DNA of 64,000 nucleotides from contig CAUSFO010000001.1 in the NCBI GenBank assembly GCA_963530895.1, positions 1-64,000 on the forward strand. The letters run 5' to 3'. Position 1 is the first letter of the stretch. Each line of letters opens with the position of its first letter. The notes under the pieces are model-generated. The model saw nothing but the letters and a program-made list of their open reading frames with translations. It was not told where the DNA came from and ran no database searches. Shown one piece after another: positions 16,445 to 24,782 of this stretch. Source of the DNA: JABCPE02 sp963530895 (GTDB lineage: Bacteria > Bacteroidota > Bacteroidia > Flavobacteriales > Weeksellaceae). A program made the translations under genes and the position numbers.

Positions 16445-16505
16445 AGGATGCTAATTCTTAATTGAAACTCCAAAAATACGGAATTTATTTTTAGATGAAA
16501 ATCAT

Positions 16506-16513
16506 TATATTTG
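16506..16513 (+). promoter_or_regulatory. -7 box of the frameshifted lipoprotein gene
   Basis: TATATTTG matches TAnnTTTG and lies 27 nt before the ATG at 16541, so the promoter of the broken gene still looks intact. Confidence 0.45.
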
Positions 16514-16540
16514 TCCAAATAATTTTAAATTCAATATAAA

Positions 16541-17420
16541 ATGAAAAAACTTTTATTTTCGGCTCTTATGGGAGCAATGATGATTTCGTGTAACAGGGAT
16601 AATGATAATGTAAATCCTGCACCTGCAATTGATGACACAAGTATTCTTCCAACCAAATTCACCTATTTTAGATTTGGTGATGATGAGGAAGTGATTACTT
16701 TTAGTTATGATGGAAACAAGTTGGTAAAACTTACCCAAAATAACAAAGATGTAATTTAACTTATACAGGAGATTTAATTACTTCTGTAAGGTCTGATGAT
16801 AAATACCTTGAGTTTAGTTATGATGCTAATGGGAATCTTATGCATGAATACGAAGAACTTTATAACCAAGGTGTTAAAACTAATGAAAAAAGTACAACAT
16901 ATATCGTCAATGGCTCTACTATAACAGCAGAACAAACATCTGAAAATTATGATTCTTCAGGTAGATGGCTAAATTATACAACTGTATCTACAATCACCTA
17001 CACATTAGATGCAAAGAAAAGACCAATAAAAGAAATAGAAGTTTCTGAAAAGAAAGATGCGATAGGTAATATCGCTCAAAAAGATAATAATATCTCTACT
17101 TACGAATATGCTAATCATCATAGTTTTTTAAAAAACATAAAAGGAATGGATAAACTTTACTATTCATCTCTTAAAATTGGATTAAAAAAAATTAGCGGCA
17201 TGGTATTTCCTTATTCTTATACAAAAGATGAAGCAAATGCAACTATTTATGATGGTTCTGGCAATCCTTCTTTCGATGAAAATTTTGCATATGAGACTAA
17301 GGCAGAATATACCTAAACGCTAACAACTATCCTACGAAAATAGTATACAAAACTAAATATTATGACACAGGAGAATTTGAAGATGGCGGTTCTTATTACA
17401 CTATAGAATACAACAAATAA
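16541..17420 (+). pseudogene. Beta-strand-repeat lipoprotein gene broken by two frameshifts
   Basis: Begins with a clean lipoprotein signal (lipobox MMISC, Cys17) and runs 72 codons to a stop at 16757-16759. Continuing one base out of phase from there gives NLTYTGDLITSVRS and leads without a stop into the next open piece (16840-17316 and the bases before it). After the stop at 17314-17316 the same kind of one-base shift restores LNANNYPTKIVYKTKYYDTG to a final stop at 17418-17420, just before a terminator. Repeated FSYDGNKLVKLT / FSYDANGNLMHE units resemble YD-type beta repeats of secreted Bacteroidota lipoproteins. Each break looks like one lost base. Confidence 0.75.
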
Positions 17421-17423
17421 CAC

Positions 17424-17453
17424 AAAAACTCCCTTTTTTAGGGAGTTTTTTTT
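17424..17453. terminator. Terminator between the pseudogene and rnr
   Basis: Arms AAAAACTCCC and GGGAGTTTTT around TTTTTTA, followed by more T on the + strand. It can also serve the convergent rnr gene on the minus strand. Confidence 0.8.
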
Positions 17454-17460
17454 ATTGCTG

Positions 17461-19608
17461 TTATTCTACTATTTTAAAATCCAATTGTTTCTGGATGAGG
17501 TTGGCTTTTACTACTTGTATTTTTATCTCATCACCGAGGCGGTAGGTTTTGCCTGACTTGGTACCTACAATAGAATGCGCCTTCGAATCATGGAAGTAGG
17601 AATCATCCATCAGGTCTCTCAGTTTTATCATACCTTCGGCACCGTTTTCAGGTATTTCTACCCAGAAGCCGTAGTCTGCCACACCCGAGATTACCCCCGT
17701 GAAATCCTGACCTACTTTGTCCTCCATGAACTTCACCTGCATGTATTTTATAGAATCCCGCTCTGCATTGGCAGCCAGTCTTTCCCTATCGCTGCAGTGT
17801 TTGCAGTATTCTTCGTATTCCTCTCTGTTTGGCGATTTTCCACCATCCAGATAATGCTGGAGCAGTCTATGCGCCATGAGGTCTGGATAACGGCGAATAG
17901 GCGAAGTAAAGTGCGAATAATATGGGAATGCTAGTCCGTAGTGCCCTATATTCTCGGTAGAATAGACCGCCTTGCTCATACTTCTCATCGCTAGGGTTTC
18001 TACCATGTTTTCTTCGCCTTTTCCTGCCACATCTTTTAGGAGTTTGTTCATACTTTCGGCTATTTTTTGAGAATTGGAAATATTCATTTTGTAACCGAGT
18101 GTCTGCACGAAATCCCTCAGTGCTTCCAGTTTAGCTGGGTCTGGGTCATCGTGGATACGATAGATAAAGGTATTATGAGTCGGTTCGCCCTTTCTGGAAA
18201 GAGATACATACTCGGAAACTTTTCTGTTTGCCAACAGCATAAACTCCTCTATCAGGTGGTTAGAATCTTTACTGATTTTAAAATAAACCCCGATAGGATT
18301 ATTGTTTTCATCAAGGTTAAATCTCACCTCACTGCGGTCAAAGGCGATAGCTCCTTTCTTTAATCTCTCTTTTCTGAGAATCTTCGCCAAGTGGTCTAAT
18401 GCCAGTATTTCCTCTGCTAAATCTCCTTTTCCTGTTTCTATACGCTCTTGGGCTTCTTCGTAGGAGAACCTTCTATCGGAATGGATGACCGTACGCCCAA
18501 ACCACTGCTTCACTATCTCTGCCCTGTCATTCATCTCAAACACCGCCGAAAAAGCGTATCTATCTACATTTGGCTTTAGCGAACAGAGGTCGTTACTAAG
18601 AATCTCTGGGAGCATGGGAACTACCCTATCCACGAGATAAACGGAAGTCGCACGGCTGTATGCTTCCTCATCAAGGAGCGTTCCTGGCTGCACATAGTGG
18701 GATACATCGGCAATGTGTACGCCTATTTCCCAGTTTCCGTTGTCTAATTTTTTCAGCGATAGTGCATCATCAAAATCCTTGGCATCTTTCGGGTCTATGG
18801 TGAAAGTAAGTGTCCCCCGCATGTCTCTCCTTTTTTTCAGCTCTTCGGGAGTGATTTCTCGGCTGATTTTATTCGCGAAATCCTCTACTTCCTCAGGGAA
18901 ATGGTAGGGAAGTTCATATTCGGCAAGGATAGAATGGATTTCCGTTTCGTGTTCGCCTGGTTTTCCTAATACTTTGATGATTTCCCCTTCTGGGTTTTTG
19001 GAATTGATATCCCATTGGAGCATTTTCACGACTACTTTATCCCCATCTTTGGCTCCGTGGATTTTGGATTTAGGAATGAAAATATCGGTATTGATAACCT
19101 TTTTATCACAAACCACAAACCCGAAATCCTTATATTTCACATACTCAAATGTCCCCACGAAAGAGTCTTTGGCTCTCTCCAAGACTTCTAATACAGAGCC
19201 TTCCAGCTTTCTCCCCTTGAAGTTGTAAGTGATAATTAAGACCTTATCGCCCTGCAAAGCATCTTTTACATTTTTCTGATGGATGAAAATATCCTCGTCC
19301 AGTCCCTCCACGCTTACATAGGCATTTCCATTGAGCGCAAAGTCTATCGTCCCTGTCAGCGTTTCTTTTATCTGCAGGTTCACCATATATTTTCCTTTTT
19401 CTACTTCTTTTATTTTATCTTGGGCTCTCAGTTTGTGCAGAGTCTGGATGACCAGCTCTCTCTGGCGCGGATTTTTGTAGTCTATGCCGTCTGCTATCTG
19501 TTTGTAATTGTATATTTTTGAATTTTTCTTATTCATAAATCGGAGAATGAGTCTTCCGATACTCTCCAATTTGTATTGTTGTTTTTGTGATTTATTTTTT
19601 TTCTTCAT
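17461..19608 (-). CDS. rnr: Ribonuclease R
   Basis: 715-residue 3'-5' exoribonuclease of the RNB family that degrades structured RNA and takes part in rRNA and tmRNA-linked decay. Domains in order: a Lys-rich start and winged-helix region (about 1-75), two cold-shock-like OB folds (about 75-230), the RNB catalytic domain (about 250-580) with DPKDAKDFDDALS carrying the metal-binding aspartates, SHFTSPIRRYPDLMAHRLLQHY in the late catalytic part, and a C-terminal S1 domain (about 630-712, GVADYGFWVEI). Length is standard. TATATTTG at 19639-19646 on the minus strand is a likely -7 box. Confidence 0.95.
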   Translation of the reverse strand: MKKKNKSQKQQYKLESIGRLILRFMNKKNSKIYNYKQIADGIDYKNPRQRELVIQTLHKLRAQDKIKEVEKGKYMVNLQIKETLTGTIDFALNGNAYVSVEGLDEDIFIHQKNVKDALQGDKVLIITYNFKGRKLEGSVLEVLERAKDSFVGTFEYVKYKDFGFVVCDKKVINTDIFIPKSKIHGAKDGDKVVVKMLQWDINSKNPEGEIIKVLGKPGEHETEIHSILAEYELPYHFPEEVEDFANKISREITPEELKKRRDMRGTLTFTIDPKDAKDFDDALSLKKLDNGNWEIGVHIADVSHYVQPGTLLDEEAYSRATSVYLVDRVVPMLPEILSNDLCSLKPNVDRYAFSAVFEMNDRAEIVKQWFGRTVIHSDRRFSYEEAQERIETGKGDLAEEILALDHLAKILRKERLKKGAIAFDRSEVRFNLDENNNPIGVYFKISKDSNHLIEEFMLLANRKVSEYVSLSRKGEPTHNTFIYRIHDDPDPAKLEALRDFVQTLGYKMNISNSQKIAESMNKLLKDVAGKGEENMVETLAMRSMSKAVYSTENIGHYGLAFPYYSHFTSPIRRYPDLMAHRLLQHYLDGGKSPNREEYEEYCKHCSDRERLAANAERDSIKYMQVKFMEDKVGQDFTGVISGVADYGFWVEIPENGAEGMIKLRDLMDDSYFHDSKAHSIVGTKSGKTYRLGDEIKIQVVKANLIQKQLDFKIVE

Positions 19609-19638
19609 AAATGTTTTTTCTTAAAAATTTTGTTCTTC

Positions 19639-19646
19639 AAATATAA
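19639..19646 (-). promoter_or_regulatory. Candidate -7 box of rnr
   Basis: TATATTTG on the minus strand about 30 nt before the rnr start, between the rpiB terminator and rnr. Confidence 0.45.
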
Positions 19647-19671
19647 CATTATTTATGCTTTTTTCACCAAA

Positions 19672-19705
19672 AATCCCCCTTCATCTTTTTATAAGAAGGG
19701 GGATT
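19672..19705 (-). terminator. Terminator after rpiB
   Basis: GC-rich arms AATCCCCCTT and AAGGGGGATT around a 14-nt loop, with a T tract after the stem on the minus strand. It separates rpiB from rnr. Confidence 0.75.
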
Positions 19706-19735
19706 GAATTACAAAAAACAAAAATCGTTATTTTC

Positions 19736-20164
19736 CTATGGTTTTATTTTATCCACTCTCAACTGGTGTCTACCTCCTTCAAATTCCGCGGTAAGGAATG
19801 CTTTTGCAATTTCCAAAGCTTCTTCATTGCTCACGAATCTTGCTGGAATTGCTACCATATTAGCATCATTGTGCTGTCTTGTCAAAGCTGCAACTTCTGG
19901 GTTCCAAGCCAGTCCAGCTCGGATACCGTCATGTTTATTGGCTGCCATCTGCATACCATTTCCTGTTCCACATACTAAAATTCCCAAAACGCAGTCTCCC
20001 TTTTCGATAGAAGTAGCGGCTGGATGAGCAAAATCTGGATAATCTACACTTTCTTTGAAAAATGTCCCAAAATCCACCATGTTATAATCTGCTTTTAGTT
20101 TTCTTTTTAGAAAATCTTTCATCTCGTGACCTGCGTGGTCAGATGCTATTGCTATGTTTATCAT
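19736..20164 (-). CDS. rpiB: Ribose-5-phosphate isomerase B
   Basis: 142-residue RpiB/LacAB-type sugar-phosphate isomerase, interconverting ribose 5-phosphate and ribulose 5-phosphate in the pentose phosphate pathway. The start IAIASDHAGHEMKDFL (residues 3-18) holds the Asp-His ligand region, VDYPDFAHP (about 41-49) is conserved, and the catalytic loop is LGILVCGTGNGMQMAANK (about 61-78), with the active-site Cys in VCGTG. It has its own terminator. dsbD ends 56 nt upstream on the same strand. Confidence 0.93.
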   Translation of the reverse strand: MINIAIASDHAGHEMKDFLKRKLKADYNMVDFGTFFKESVDYPDFAHPAATSIEKGDCVLGILVCGTGNGMQMAANKHDGIRAGLAWNPEVAALTRQHNDANMVAIPARFVSNEEALEIAKAFLTAEFEGGRHQLRVDKIKP

Positions 20165-20219
20165 ATCTATTCTATTTTTCTTTTTGCAAAAATATTATTT
20201 TAGCAAGGTTTAAGACAAA

Positions 20220-22289
20220 TTATTTTTTATGATTTTTGTAATGTTTCAGTCCGCATTCTAAGAATTTCTTGAAATCTTCTTTGTCCATGTATCCAGAAAC
20301 AGGCGTGTTAATCACCTTATTATCAGGAGTTACCAGAACATAGTGCGGCTGGGAATTGTTCTCAAAATTTATCTGCTGAAACATACTCCATCTATCGCCT
20401 ATTGTTTTTATCTTCTTCATCTGTCCATTTCCCATGTCTATTTTCATCTGCTGGTCTTGTGGAAGTTCATCTTTATCATCTATATAAAGAGAAGCCAAAA
20501 CCACCTCGTTCTGAAGAATTGGTAAAATATCTGGCTGTGACCAAACGAATTCCTCCATTTTTCGGCAGTTTTCGCAGCCGTGACCCGTGAAGTCTATCAG
20601 GATAGGTTTGTTTTCTTTTTTTGCTAATTCTATCGCTTCGAAATAGTCATGAATAGGGTGTATTCCCAAAATCCCATCCTTTTCATTATGAAAATAGCTC
20701 ACATTGAGCGGCGGCAAAATTCCACTCAGCATAGAAAGTTTCGGTCTGTCGCTCGGTATCAATCCTTGAACTAAATACACCAAAAAGCCTATTCCAGCCG
20801 CTCCAAATAATTTTCTCGTAAGTGAAATTTTTGGTTTTTTATCATCATGTGGAAATCTTATCAATCCAAATAAATACAATACCAAACCAATGGTAAGAAC
20901 CACCCAAATGGCAATGAACAGCTCTCGTTTTATAAATGCTGTTTTTGCTACCAAATCGGCTTTAGAAAGGAATTTCAGCGCCAATCCCAGTTCTATGAAT
21001 CCCAGCACTACTTTCAGCGTATTCATCCAGCCTCCTGACTTCGGCAAAGACTGTAATGCCTGTGGAAACAGCGCCAACAATCCGAAAACAATCGCCCAAG
21101 CAAAACCAAAACCTGCCAAAGCAAAAGTCAGCAGCATAGGAACATTAGACGACCCCGTAACAGCACTTCCCAGCAATGACCCTAGAATAGGCCCTGTACA
21201 TGAAAACGAAACAATCACCAAGGTAAGCGCCATGAAGAATATTCCTACGATTCCTCCTGCCTCTTCGGCTTTTGAAGATTTATTGGCTATGGAACTTGGC
21301 AACGCTATATCATAATATCCAAAAAAACTTCCCGCAAAGAAAACAAACACGATAAAAAATGCCAAATTAAGCCATACGCTGGTAGATATTTCATTAAAAA
21401 TATTTCCTGCAACGCCGCTTATTAGGTGAAATGGCAAACTAAGCAAAGTAAAAATCAACAGAATGAAGAAACCATAGAGAACAGCATCTCTTCTGCCCTT
21501 CGCTTTGTCTTTTGCTCCTTTGGTAAAAAAAGAAACCGTCAAAGGCACCATAGGGAAAACGCATGGCGTAAGCAAAGCAATAATCCCTCCAATAAATCCT
21601 AAAAATAGATAAGTCCAATAGCTCTCATCCGTATTCGCAGTCTGCTCTGTACCACACTGAACAAGAGGATTTTTATAATCAAACCCTTGTATTTTTAGGT
21701 TTTTCGTGTCTAATTTTTGGTTTTCAGCCAATGTCTGCGAAGCCTGTGTTTCATCTGTGGATGTATCTTTCGGAGTTTCGGAATTTTCTTTTTTGTCTAA
21801 AATTTCTTCGTCCTTTATATCACTTCCCTCTATCTTTATTTGATGCTGAAGCTCAATGGTATTGGGCGCAAGACAAACTCTGTCATCACAGGTTTGATAA
21901 GTAATTTCTGCTGAAACATTGGTAGATTTTTTAGCATCTTTTAGTTTGAATTTTTGTTTAAAAGACACTGTATTAGAATAATAGACTATTCTAGCACCAA
22001 ACGCCTCCGAAAACTCATCTATTTTTTTTCCTACCTCGGTTACCTTTCCTATGGGTTCTATATTTTTCCCTAAAAGTTTCATCTCTGTGGGAATACCGCT
22101 GTCTTCAGGAATATCTTTAGAGTAGATATGCCATCCGTTTTCTAATTTTGCTATGAGGATGGCTTCGTATTCATTTTCGCCTAATTTATTGACTTCTAGT
22201 TTAAATTTTACTGGGTCTTTTATCTGAGCATAAACTCCTGTTATGATAACACTAAAAAGAACAAGTAAAAGCTTTTTTATGTTTTGCAT
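20220..22289 (-). CDS. dsbD: Thiol:disulfide interchange protein DsbD
   Basis: 689-residue inner-membrane electron shuttle that moves reducing power from cytoplasmic thioredoxin to periplasmic proteins. A signal peptide ends around VYAQ (residues 19-22). Next is an N-terminal beta domain with the redox pair in CDDRVCLAP (about 135-145). Residues about 225-520 hold eight membrane segments, including LLTPCVFPMVPLTV and SFSCTGPILGSLLG with the two membrane cysteines. The C-terminal thioredoxin fold has the active site GCENCRKM (CENC at 572-575). It lies between the ABC exporter (26 nt upstream) and rpiB, so it may share a transcript with the exporter. Confidence 0.92.
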   Translation of the reverse strand: MQNIKKLLLVLFSVIITGVYAQIKDPVKFKLEVNKLGENEYEAILIAKLENGWHIYSKDIPEDSGIPTEMKLLGKNIEPIGKVTEVGKKIDEFSEAFGARIVYYSNTVSFKQKFKLKDAKKSTNVSAEITYQTCDDRVCLAPNTIELQHQIKIEGSDIKDEEILDKKENSETPKDTSTDETQASQTLAENQKLDTKNLKIQGFDYKNPLVQCGTEQTANTDESYWTYLFLGFIGGIIALLTPCVFPMVPLTVSFFTKGAKDKAKGRRDAVLYGFFILLIFTLLSLPFHLISGVAGNIFNEISTSVWLNLAFFIVFVFFAGSFFGYYDIALPSSIANKSSKAEEAGGIVGIFFMALTLVIVSFSCTGPILGSLLGSAVTGSSNVPMLLTFALAGFGFAWAIVFGLLALFPQALQSLPKSGGWMNTLKVVLGFIELGLALKFLSKADLVAKTAFIKRELFIAIWVVLTIGLVLYLFGLIRFPHDDKKPKISLTRKLFGAAGIGFLVYLVQGLIPSDRPKLSMLSGILPPLNVSYFHNEKDGILGIHPIHDYFEAIELAKKENKPILIDFTGHGCENCRKMEEFVWSQPDILPILQNEVVLASLYIDDKDELPQDQQMKIDMGNGQMKKIKTIGDRWSMFQQINFENNSQPHYVLVTPDNKVINTPVSGYMDKEDFKKFLECGLKHYKNHKK

Positions 22290-22315
22290 TTTATATTATT
22301 TCTTCTGTTAATATT

Positions 22316-24157
22316 TTATTCAAGATCTTGTAATTCCACGAGCTTTTTATAAGCTCCATTTTTGTCCATTAGCTCTTTGTGAGTTCCCTGTTCTAGTATC
22401 ATTCCTCGTTCCATCACTACTATCCAGTCTGCTTTTTGGATTGTAGAAAGACGGTGGGCGATAACCAGTGAGGTTCTGTTCTCCATCATTTTTTCTAATG
22501 CTTCCTGCACGAATCTCTCGCTCTCGGTATCCAGTGCGGAAGTTGCCTCATCTAGAATCATAATCGGAGGATTTTTCAGCACGGCGCGGGCGATGGAAAC
22601 CCTTTGTTTTTGTCCGCCAGAGAGTTTATTCCCATCATCGCCTATATTGGTATCATACCCATCAGAAAGATTGGTGATGAAATCATGGGCGTTGGCGATT
22701 TTTGCGGCTGCTTCTACTTCTTCTCTATCCGCATCTGGTTTACCCATGAGAATATTGTTATAAACGCTGTCATTGAACAATACAGACTCCTGAGTAACCA
22801 TTCCTATCATTTGTCTATAATCCCTTACTTTTAGGTCTTTTATATTATTTCCATCTATCAGGATTTCTCCCTCTGTGGCATCATAAAATCTGGCTAAAAG
22901 ATTGGCAATCGTGGTTTTTCCACTTCCACTTTGTCCCACCAAAGCAACTGTTTTTCCTCTTGGAATAGTTAAATTAAAGTTCTTCAGGATGGTTCTTTCT
23001 TCATTATAATAAAATCCTACATTCTTAAACTCTATGTTGTTTTCTAATGTCTGGATAGAAATAGGATTTTCTTTTTCGTCTATCTTGATATCTGCATCTA
23101 GAATCTCTATCACACGCTCCAGCGCCGGCCCTCCCTTTTGTATGGTAGAAATGGAATTTGCTAAACTCTTAGCTGGAGGCAGGATTTGGAAAAACATCGC
23201 TAAAAAAACCAAAAACTCCTCAGGCGAAAGACTTTGGTTTTCAATGATTTGTTTCCCTCCATACCATGTGATTATCAGGAAAGTAATAGAACCCAAAAAC
23301 TCACTCATCGGAGAGGCAAGTTCTCTTTTTTTACCTACGCCTACTGCGGCATTCAGCCACTTATTGATAGAAGTCGTGAAACGATTGTTTAGCAATTTAT
23401 CTGCATTAAAAATCTTAATAACCTTCGCGGATTTTAGAGTTTCATCTACAATAGAAAAAATATTTCCCATCTCAGTTTGGGCTTCGTGGGCTTGTTTTTT
23501 TAGGCTTTTCCCTATCAGTGCTATCAGAGTTCCCATCACTGGCAAAACTAATAAAGTGAAAAATGTAAGCCCTGGACTTAGATAAAACAAAGTAATCAGC
23601 GTGCTTATGAGCATAAAAGGAGAATTAACCAGCTCTACTAAACTGCCCAAAATACTTCCTTCCACATCTCCCACATCATTAGACATTCTAGACATCATAT
23701 CTCCTTTTTTTTGTTCTGTAAAAAACGAAACAGGAAGTGTCAAAATCTTCTGATACATAGAAGTACGAAGGTCTTTGGCTACACCTACACGATAATAAAT
23801 AAGCATCAAAGAACCTATGTAACGGAAAATATTTCTTGCAAAAAATGCAAATGCCGTGATGACACATAACCACGCCAAAACCGTCAAAGCTCCATGCTCT
23901 TTCGCATTTACCTCTACCAAATAGTATGCATAATCCTTCAAATAGGAAAAATAATCTGACATATTCCCGCTATATACAGGCTCTACGGCTGGTTTTTTGT
24001 TACTAATAGTTCCAAAAAGCATTCCCAAAACAGGAAGTATAGTTCCCGCAGATGCTATCTGAAAAACGGAATAAAGAATATTAAAAAATAAACTCCCGAA
24101 AATATATTTTTTATGAGGGTTGGCAAATGCCAAGATTCTTCTATAAGGATTCATCAA
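22316..24157 (-). CDS. MsbA-like ABC transporter, fused permease and ATPase
   Basis: 613-residue half-transporter. Six membrane segments fill about residues 15-340. The nucleotide-binding domain follows, with Walker A GQSGSGKTT (about 404-412), the signature LSGGQKQR (about 511-518), Walker B MILDEATSALD (about 531-541) and the H-loop AHRLSTI (about 566-572). This architecture matches MsbA, which flips lipid A-core across the inner membrane, and multidrug half-transporters; sequence alone does not separate these. No periplasmic peptidase domain is present, so it is not a bacteriocin exporter. Confidence 0.85.
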   Translation of the reverse strand: MMNPYRRILAFANPHKKYIFGSLFFNILYSVFQIASAGTILPVLGMLFGTISNKKPAVEPVYSGNMSDYFSYLKDYAYYLVEVNAKEHGALTVLAWLCVITAFAFFARNIFRYIGSLMLIYYRVGVAKDLRTSMYQKILTLPVSFFTEQKKGDMMSRMSNDVGDVEGSILGSLVELVNSPFMLISTLITLFYLSPGLTFFTLLVLPVMGTLIALIGKSLKKQAHEAQTEMGNIFSIVDETLKSAKVIKIFNADKLLNNRFTTSINKWLNAAVGVGKKRELASPMSEFLGSITFLIITWYGGKQIIENQSLSPEEFLVFLAMFFQILPPAKSLANSISTIQKGGPALERVIEILDADIKIDEKENPISIQTLENNIEFKNVGFYYNEERTILKNFNLTIPRGKTVALVGQSGSGKTTIANLLARFYDATEGEILIDGNNIKDLKVRDYRQMIGMVTQESVLFNDSVYNNILMGKPDADREEVEAAAKIANAHDFITNLSDGYDTNIGDDGNKLSGGQKQRVSIARAVLKNPPIMILDEATSALDTESERFVQEALEKMMENRTSLVIAHRLSTIQKADWIVVMERGMILEQGTHKELMDKNGAYKKLVELQDLE

Positions 24158-24202
24158 ATAAAAATTTCAACTGACCAAATTACAATTTTTTTTCCTATAC
24201 AA

Positions 24203-24229
24203 AAAAACCAGCCCAAAAGACTGGTTTTT
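24203..24229 (-). terminator. Terminator after the DUF4293 gene
   Basis: Arms AAAAACCAG and CTGGTTTTT around a 9-nt loop, between the DUF4293 gene and the ABC exporter on the minus strand. Confidence 0.75.
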
Positions 24230-24253
24230 CACTCAAAATAAATCGTTGCATAG

Positions 24254-24631
24254 CTATCGGAGTCTGTCTACAGATTTTACAAGCCTCTCATCTCTACGGA
24301 TATTTTTATTTGCCATAAATAAAAACACAATAGAAATCAGCGGAAATATCGGCTCAATACCTTTCTCAGGAAAATCCATTCCTCCAGGTAAATTTAGTAA
24401 CCAATAAACCAATAAACCTATCAACAAAGCGTTTATAACAATACTGAAATTATTCAGCAGTATTTGTTTTCTTCTATTTTTGTACATAAAAATACAGATG
24501 AATTCCAGCACTCCCAAAAATCCTGCTCCGCCCAAAAACCCTGGAATTTCAACATCTTTTGATGTCAAAAAAAGTCCTCCAGTGGCAAGCACTGCGACAA
24601 GGATAAATATAGTCTGTATTCTTTGTAACAT
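24254..24631 (-). CDS. DUF4293 family membrane protein
   Basis: 125-residue small membrane protein from the chosen start (ATG at 24631, MLQRIQTIFILVAVLATGG). Four hydrophobic segments are visible (about residues 7-25, 37-50, 63-82 and 95-108), matching DUF4293, an uncharacterised Bacteroidota family. A longer frame opens 19 codons earlier, but those codons cover the promoter elements (TTTG at 24667-24664 and TACTTTTG at 24643-24636 on the minus strand), so the downstream ATG is preferred. The -7 box is only 4 nt from it. Divergent from rho. Confidence 0.8.
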   Translation of the reverse strand: MLQRIQTIFILVAVLATGGLFLTSKDVEIPGFLGGAGFLGVLEFICIFMYKNRRKQILLNNFSIVINALLIGLLVYWLLNLPGGMDFPEKGIEPIFPLISIVFLFMANKNIRRDERLVKSVDRLR

Positions 24632-24635
24632 GTTG

Positions 24636-24667
24636 CAAAAGTAAAATAATTTTTTGTATTTATCAAA
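24636..24667 (-). promoter_or_regulatory. DUF4293 gene promoter, overlapping the rho promoter
   Basis: Minus strand TTTG (24667-24664), 20-nt spacer, TACTTTTG (24643-24636), 4 nt from the ATG at 24631. It occupies largely the same DNA as the rho promoter on the other strand. Confidence 0.6.
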
Positions 24668-24682
24668 AATAGTGTAGATTTG
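24654..24682 (+). promoter_or_regulatory. rho promoter
   Basis: TTG at 24654-24656, 18-nt spacer, then TAGATTTG at 24675-24682, a full match to TAnnTTTG. A leader of about 95 nt would precede the rho start at 24783; I see no obvious conserved structure in it. Confidence 0.6.
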
Positions 24683-24782
24683 CAGCATATTTTTCGATTA
24701 GAGGAGCAGTGGAATTCTATCATTTGTTCCTATTTACATCTTAATTTTACATTGATTTTAATTACATTTACTAAATATTTAT

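Noticed and set aside
15818..16465. 215-codon open frame on the + strand opposite the LysE-type gene
   Set aside because: It mirrors the transporter gene, whose membrane-protein sequence is clear on the other strand. Its translation is rich in Gln, Lys and His with no recognisable domain, and it has no promoter.
24632..24688. Longer start of the DUF4293 protein
   Set aside because: These codons contain the gene's own -33 and -7 boxes; the downstream Met begins the first membrane segment.
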